Shown here: in pieces, positions 7,421-7,718 of the stretch
How the letters are laid out: the number at the start of each line of letters is the position of its first letter
Position numbering within the stretch: position 1 is the first letter of the stretch
From: SURF-24 sp964537965
GTDB lineage: Bacteria > Bacteroidota > Ignavibacteria > Ignavibacteriales > SURF-24
Length of the DNA: 7,718 nucleotides
Direction of reading: 5' to 3'
Assembly (NCBI GenBank): GCA_964537965.1
Contig: CAZIDB010000221.1
Span: forward strand, 1-7,718
Program-made: the position numbers and the translations under genes
Notes under the pieces: generated by a model
Databases searched by the model: none
What the model saw: only the letters and a program-made list of their open reading frames with translations
Told to the model about the DNA's origin: nothing

Positions 7421-7699
7421 TCAAATTTTTTTTAGTATCTGAATTTCTACTGTTTGCCTGCCTATCACTTTTTCCAACTCTTCAATCTTTACTTTATCTT
7501 GTTTGTTCTGGCTGGTTGATTGTCCGTTTTGATCTAATGATTTTTTTCCTGCTTCCAAAAACTTATCCCGCCATTTGTAATATATTGCCTGGGATATTCC
7601 GTATTTACGGCATATCTCCGATACTGTTGTTTCTCCTTTTAATCCCTCCAGGATAATGGCTAATTTTTCTTCTGATGTTTTCTTGCTCGTGAATGGCAT
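7421..7699 (-). CDS. IS3-family transposase OrfA (helix-turn-helix)
   Basis: This is the DNA-binding half of an IS3-family transposase, 92 residues, close to the usual size. Residues 6-50 match the HTH_Tnp_1 domain (EEKLAIILEGL, then TVSEICRKYGISQAIYYKWRDKF), which recognises the IS ends. Residues 67-92 form a leucine-zipper-like coiled coil (VKIEELEKVIG, then VEIQIL) used for multimerisation. The frame closes at TGA on the A-rich junction with OrfB. The start is fixed by a strong Shine-Dalgarno. On its own OrfA usually acts as a regulator of transposition, while the OrfAB fusion is the active enzyme. Confidence 0.92.
   Translation of the reverse strand: MPFTSKKTSEEKLAIILEGLKGETTVSEICRKYGISQAIYYKWRDKFLEAGKKSLDQNGQSTSQNKQDKVKIEELEKVIGRQTVEIQILKKI
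7423..7434 (-). other. A8 slippage tract at the OrfA/OrfB junction
   Basis: Read on the minus strand, eight As (complement of 7426-7433) precede TTTGA, where OrfA ends at TGA. OrfB is open from just inside this run. A -1 shift here meets TAG after a few codons, so it cannot give OrfAB. Loss of one A (or gain of two) would join the frames into one protein of about 393 residues. Nine As would restore the usual -1 arrangement. Confidence 0.6.
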
Positions 7700-7704
7700 T
7701 GTAA

Positions 7705-7711
7705 CCTCCTT
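7705..7711 (-). promoter_or_regulatory. Shine-Dalgarno sequence for OrfA
   Basis: On the minus strand AAGGAGG ends 5 bases before the ATG at 7699, an almost ideal spacing and match. It confirms the OrfA start. Confidence 0.8.
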
Positions 7712-7718
7712 ATTTTTT

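Larger units (their letters stand above)
6465..7718 (-). mobile_element. IS3-family (IS150-like) insertion sequence, one end outside the window
   Basis: Two minus-strand transposase genes, OrfA (7421-7699) and OrfB (6517-7413), lie in the usual IS3 order. The orfB-side terminus is visible at 6465, where an inverted-repeat-like sequence starts with TG. The orfA-side terminus should lie shortly after 7718. The element sits 109 bases past the stop of the barrel gene and does not break it. The target duplication cannot be checked because only one flank is present. Whether the copy is active depends on how the two frames are joined (see the A8 tract). Confidence 0.88.

Overview
The window looks like an AT-rich chromosomal or contig segment from a bacterium of the Bacteroidota/Ignavibacteriota/Chlorobiota (FCB) group. 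The evidence is indirect. The secreted protein carries GEVED-type motifs, which are typical of these surface proteins. The large membrane protein resembles FCB outer-membrane barrels. The large genes use mixed start signals, one with a strong Shine-Dalgarno (SD) sequence and one with none. One upstream region fits the TTG / TAnnTTTG promoter pattern of Bacteroidota. The genus cannot be named from the sequence alone.

Layout. Bases 1-45 are the 3' part of a tRNA-Lys(UUU), followed at once by a strong intrinsic terminator. Bases 94-737 are mostly non-coding. They hold one plausible 50-residue lysine/glutamate-rich small ORF (288-440) with its own terminator-like hairpin, and a possible promoter for the first large gene. 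Bases 738-3700 are one large secreted-protein gene, interrupted by a 100-N assembly gap (2869-2968). The product has a signal peptide, an N-terminal module, two fibronectin-III/Ig-like segments, a GEVED-type domain, cysteine-rich repeats with a CxCGxW start, and a final PKD-like domain. The reading frame changes across the Ns (frame of 738 before, frame of 2969 after), so the Ns are a placeholder. Internal repeat spacing suggests about 155 missing bases. A perfect 12-bp stem-loop lies between this gene and the next one (3809-6355), which encodes an 848-residue predicted outer-membrane beta-barrel. Its first ~255 residues are clearly paralogous to the start of the secreted protein. Bases 6465-7718 are an IS3-family (IS150-like) insertion sequence on the minus strand, with OrfA and OrfB transposase genes. 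Its orfB-side end is in the window and its orfA-side end lies beyond it.

How the genes may work together. The two large genes are tandem, co-oriented and share an N-terminal module, but have very different C-terminal halves: a cysteine-rich secreted repeat protein and a membrane barrel. The simplest reading is a surface or envelope pair that arose by duplication of the module and may act together. That pairing is the most interesting part of the window, and its function is unknown. The IS is a later neighbour, inserted about 110 bp past the barrel gene.
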